Shown here: piece by piece, positions 14,785 through 15,915 of the stretch | Numbering within the stretch: the stretch's first letter is position 1 | Layout of the letters: each line of letters opens with the position of its first letter | Assembly: GCA_902488555.1 (NCBI GenBank) | Contig: CABTWT010000019.1 | Span: forward strand, 1-15,915 | Reading direction: 5' to 3' | Source: an uncultured Anaerococcus sp. | GTDB taxonomy: Bacteria > Bacillota_A > Clostridia > Tissierellales > Peptoniphilaceae | Length of the DNA: 15,915 nucleotides | Notes under the pieces: model-generated | What the model was told of the DNA's origin: nothing | Database searches by the model: none | What the model saw: the letters and a program-made list of their open reading frames with translations, nothing else | Translations under genes and position numbers: made by a program

Positions 14785-15698
14785 AGGTCCCCCTGGATAA
14801 AATTTCCATCTTTCATGATTTTATCGATTGTCGATAATACTGCTCCCTTATTTTTTGACCAAAGTGGATAAGCTATATTTGAAGATATGCCATCACCAGT
14901 TAACCTATGTATAACAACATCAGGATTTAGATGACGAAGCATTGTTACTACAATATTTGCATAGTCATCCTTGGTCATATCATAAGTTATATTGTTTTTT
15001 TCGTAGTAGGATTTTAGATAAGTATTGTTTTCTATATAAAGATTGTGGATTTTTATTCCTTCTATCCCACGATAGTTTATATAGGATATATCTCTCAGAT
15101 AGTCATCAATATCTTCTCCAACTAATCCCACTATAATATGATCTATCATTTCTATACCCAAACTACATAGTTTTTGAACACCGTTATCAAATTCTTGATG
15201 AGAATATCCACGGTTGATAAATTCCAAAGTGCCTTCATTGACACTTTGCATGCCCAGTTCTATGGTAAGGTCAGTGATTTTATTTAATTCATCAAGTAAA
15301 TCCAAAACCTCATCAGGCAGGCAATCGGCACGAGTTGCTATCGATAGTCCCACTATATCAGATTCATTTATAGCAGCATAAAACATCTCTCGCATTCTTG
15401 CCACTTCTCCATAGGTATTGGTGAAGTTTTGAAAATAAGCAATATATCCTTCCTCTCGATCAGGCTTTGCTAGGATTTTCTTCTGATAGGTGATTTGAGC
15501 TTTGATATCTCCAACAGACCTATAAGTCCACTCTCCAGCCCCAGCATCAGAACAGTAGATACAACCACGTGACGATAAAGTCCCATCACGGTTGGGGCAA
15601 GTAAATCCACCATCTAGGGGCAATTTTATAATCTTCTTTCCATATTTGATTTTATAATAAGTATCTAAATCATTGTAGCGTTTTCTGTTAAGTTCCAT
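14769..15698 (-). CDS. TIGR01212-type radical SAM protein (YtqA/YhcC family)
   Basis: This 309-residue protein has a radical SAM TIM barrel related to the Elp3 catalytic core. The cluster cysteines use the spacing typical of this family, Cys34-x11-Cys46-x2-Cys49, within FTCPNRDGT...GCIYC. Further family elements are YFQNFTNTY (88-96), GLSIATRADCLP (117-128), IELGMQS (146-152), HIIVGLVGED (187-196) and HRLTGDG (264-270), plus the PLW...IQGDLW C-terminus. The reaction is not established, though relation to Elp3 suggests RNA modification. Two positions usually proline read Ala (TRADC) and Val (GLVGE). The only nearby Shine-Dalgarno (AAAGG) is about 12 bases from the ATG, unusually far, so initiation may be modest. 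The start lies 40 bp from a MITE-like element. Confidence 0.88.
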   Translation of the reverse strand: MELNRKRYNDLDTYYKIKYGKKIIKLPLDGGFTCPNRDGTLSSRGCIYCSDAGAGEWTYRSVGDIKAQITYQKKILAKPDREEGYIAYFQNFTNTYGEVARMREMFYAAINESDIVGLSIATRADCLPDEVLDLLDELNKITDLTIELGMQSVNEGTLEFINRGYSHQEFDNGVQKLCSLGIEMIDHIIVGLVGEDIDDYLRDISYINYRGIEGIKIHNLYIENNTYLKSYYEKNNITYDMTKDDYANIVVTMLRHLNPDVVIHRLTGDGISSNIAYPLWSKNKGAVLSTIDKIMKDGNFIQGDLWKEN

Positions 15699-15723
15699 GG
15701 GATAATTGTACCTTTATTTTCCG

Positions 15724-15752
15724 TTAATATATAGAAAAAGGGGCTGTTGCAA
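15724..15752 (-). promoter_or_regulatory. Possible hybrid promoter using the MITE end as -35
   Basis: On the minus strand TTGCAA (15752-15747), inside the terminal repeat of the element, matches four of six -35 bases. TATTAA (15729-15724) lies 17 bp downstream, outside the element, as a four-of-six -10. It points into the radical SAM gene. An overlapping TATATT (15731-15726) is a better hexamer but at only 15 bp spacing. I see no other promoter in the 39-bp spacer. Confidence 0.35.
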
Positions 15753-15915
15753 ATTGATAGATATCTAACGTTCCATCATTGGAGTGCACTCCCAGAAAGT
15801 TTGCGGTTTAGCCCGCCGGCTCAGGGAGGTAATTAGCCCGTCGGCTGACAGAGACCTTTCTGGGAGGGTGCTCGAATGATATAGGAACGATTTATCTATT
15901 TTGCAACAGCCCCTT
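15738..15915. mobile_element. MITE-like element with 16-bp terminal inverted repeats
   Basis: AAGGGGCTGTTGCAAA (15738-15753) is the exact reverse complement of 15900-15915, the last bases of the window. Pairing continues inward: CGTTCC (15769-15774) with GGAACG (15884-15889), ATCATT (15775-15780) with AATGAT (15875-15880), and CTCCCAGAAAG (15789-15799) with CTTTCTGGGAG (15856-15866). All 178 bp therefore fold into one long imperfect hairpin. The GC-rich centre holds a 25-bp tandem duplication (TTAGCCCGCCGGCTCA at 15808, TTAGCCCGTCGGCTGA at 15833). No reading frame or transposase is present. The GGGGCTGTTGCAAA end resembles termini of several IS families (IS6- and IS1182-like) from memory. Target duplication cannot be checked because the right flank is missing. 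Confidence 0.75.

Noticed and set aside
15781..15880. Possible CRISPR-like repeats in the GC-rich core of the terminal element
   Set aside because: There are only two imperfect 16-base copies directly in tandem with a 25-bp period, without unique spacers; this is an internal duplication in a MITE.

Overview
The window looks like chromosomal DNA of a low-GC anaerobic Firmicute. My best guess is a member of the Peptoniphilaceae (Anaerococcus/Peptoniphilus-like), but no marker gene here proves the genus. The evidence is AT-rich codon use, strong AGGAGG-type ribosome binding sites, a mevalonate-type isoprenoid enzyme (type 2 IPP isomerase), a giant 2-hydroxyacyl-CoA-dehydratase-activase-related protein typical of strict anaerobes, and a lantibiotic-protection-type ABC/two-component cassette.

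Layout. Positions 1-380 hold no gene: there are three palindromic repeat-like blocks, then AT-rich spacer. Three minus-strand genes follow. At 381-2632 is a likely two-gene operon (LCP-family cell-wall polymer ligase, then type 2 isopentenyl-diphosphate isomerase), with an extended -10 promoter in front and a terminator overlapping the last stop codon. At 2721-6995 is a 1424-residue fusion of two BadF/HgdC-type ATPases, a DUF2229-type region and HgdB-like regions. A 182-bp divergent spacer (6996-7177) then leads to a plus-strand five-gene operon (7178-11345): ATPase, two ABC-2 permeases, OmpR-type regulator and histidine kinase. Its genes abut or overlap, and the arrangement matches LanFEG/CprABC-type self-contained defences against cationic peptides or lantibiotics. 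A GPH-family sugar:cation symporter (11460-12842) follows after a spacer carrying an inverted repeat. It converges on a minus-strand DUF819 membrane protein (12864-14039), with a perfect 10-bp hairpin terminator between them serving both. The last genes, on the minus strand, are an isochorismatase-like hydrolase (14176-14784) overlapped by a YtqA/YhcC-type radical SAM protein (14769-15698).

The window ends in a 178-bp non-coding element (15738-15915) with perfect 16-bp terminal inverted repeats, folding as one long imperfect hairpin. I read it as a MITE related to an insertion sequence.

How the genes work together. The LCP/isomerase pair links supply of isoprenoid precursor, and so of the undecaprenyl carrier, to an enzyme class that uses undecaprenyl-pyrophosphate-linked polymers. 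The five-gene cassette should sense a peptide at the membrane and raise its own transcription. A 7-bp direct repeat with an 11-bp period just upstream of its -10 box is a candidate binding site for its own regulator. The cassette is visibly more AT-rich than the flanking minus-strand genes, which suggests separate ancestry.
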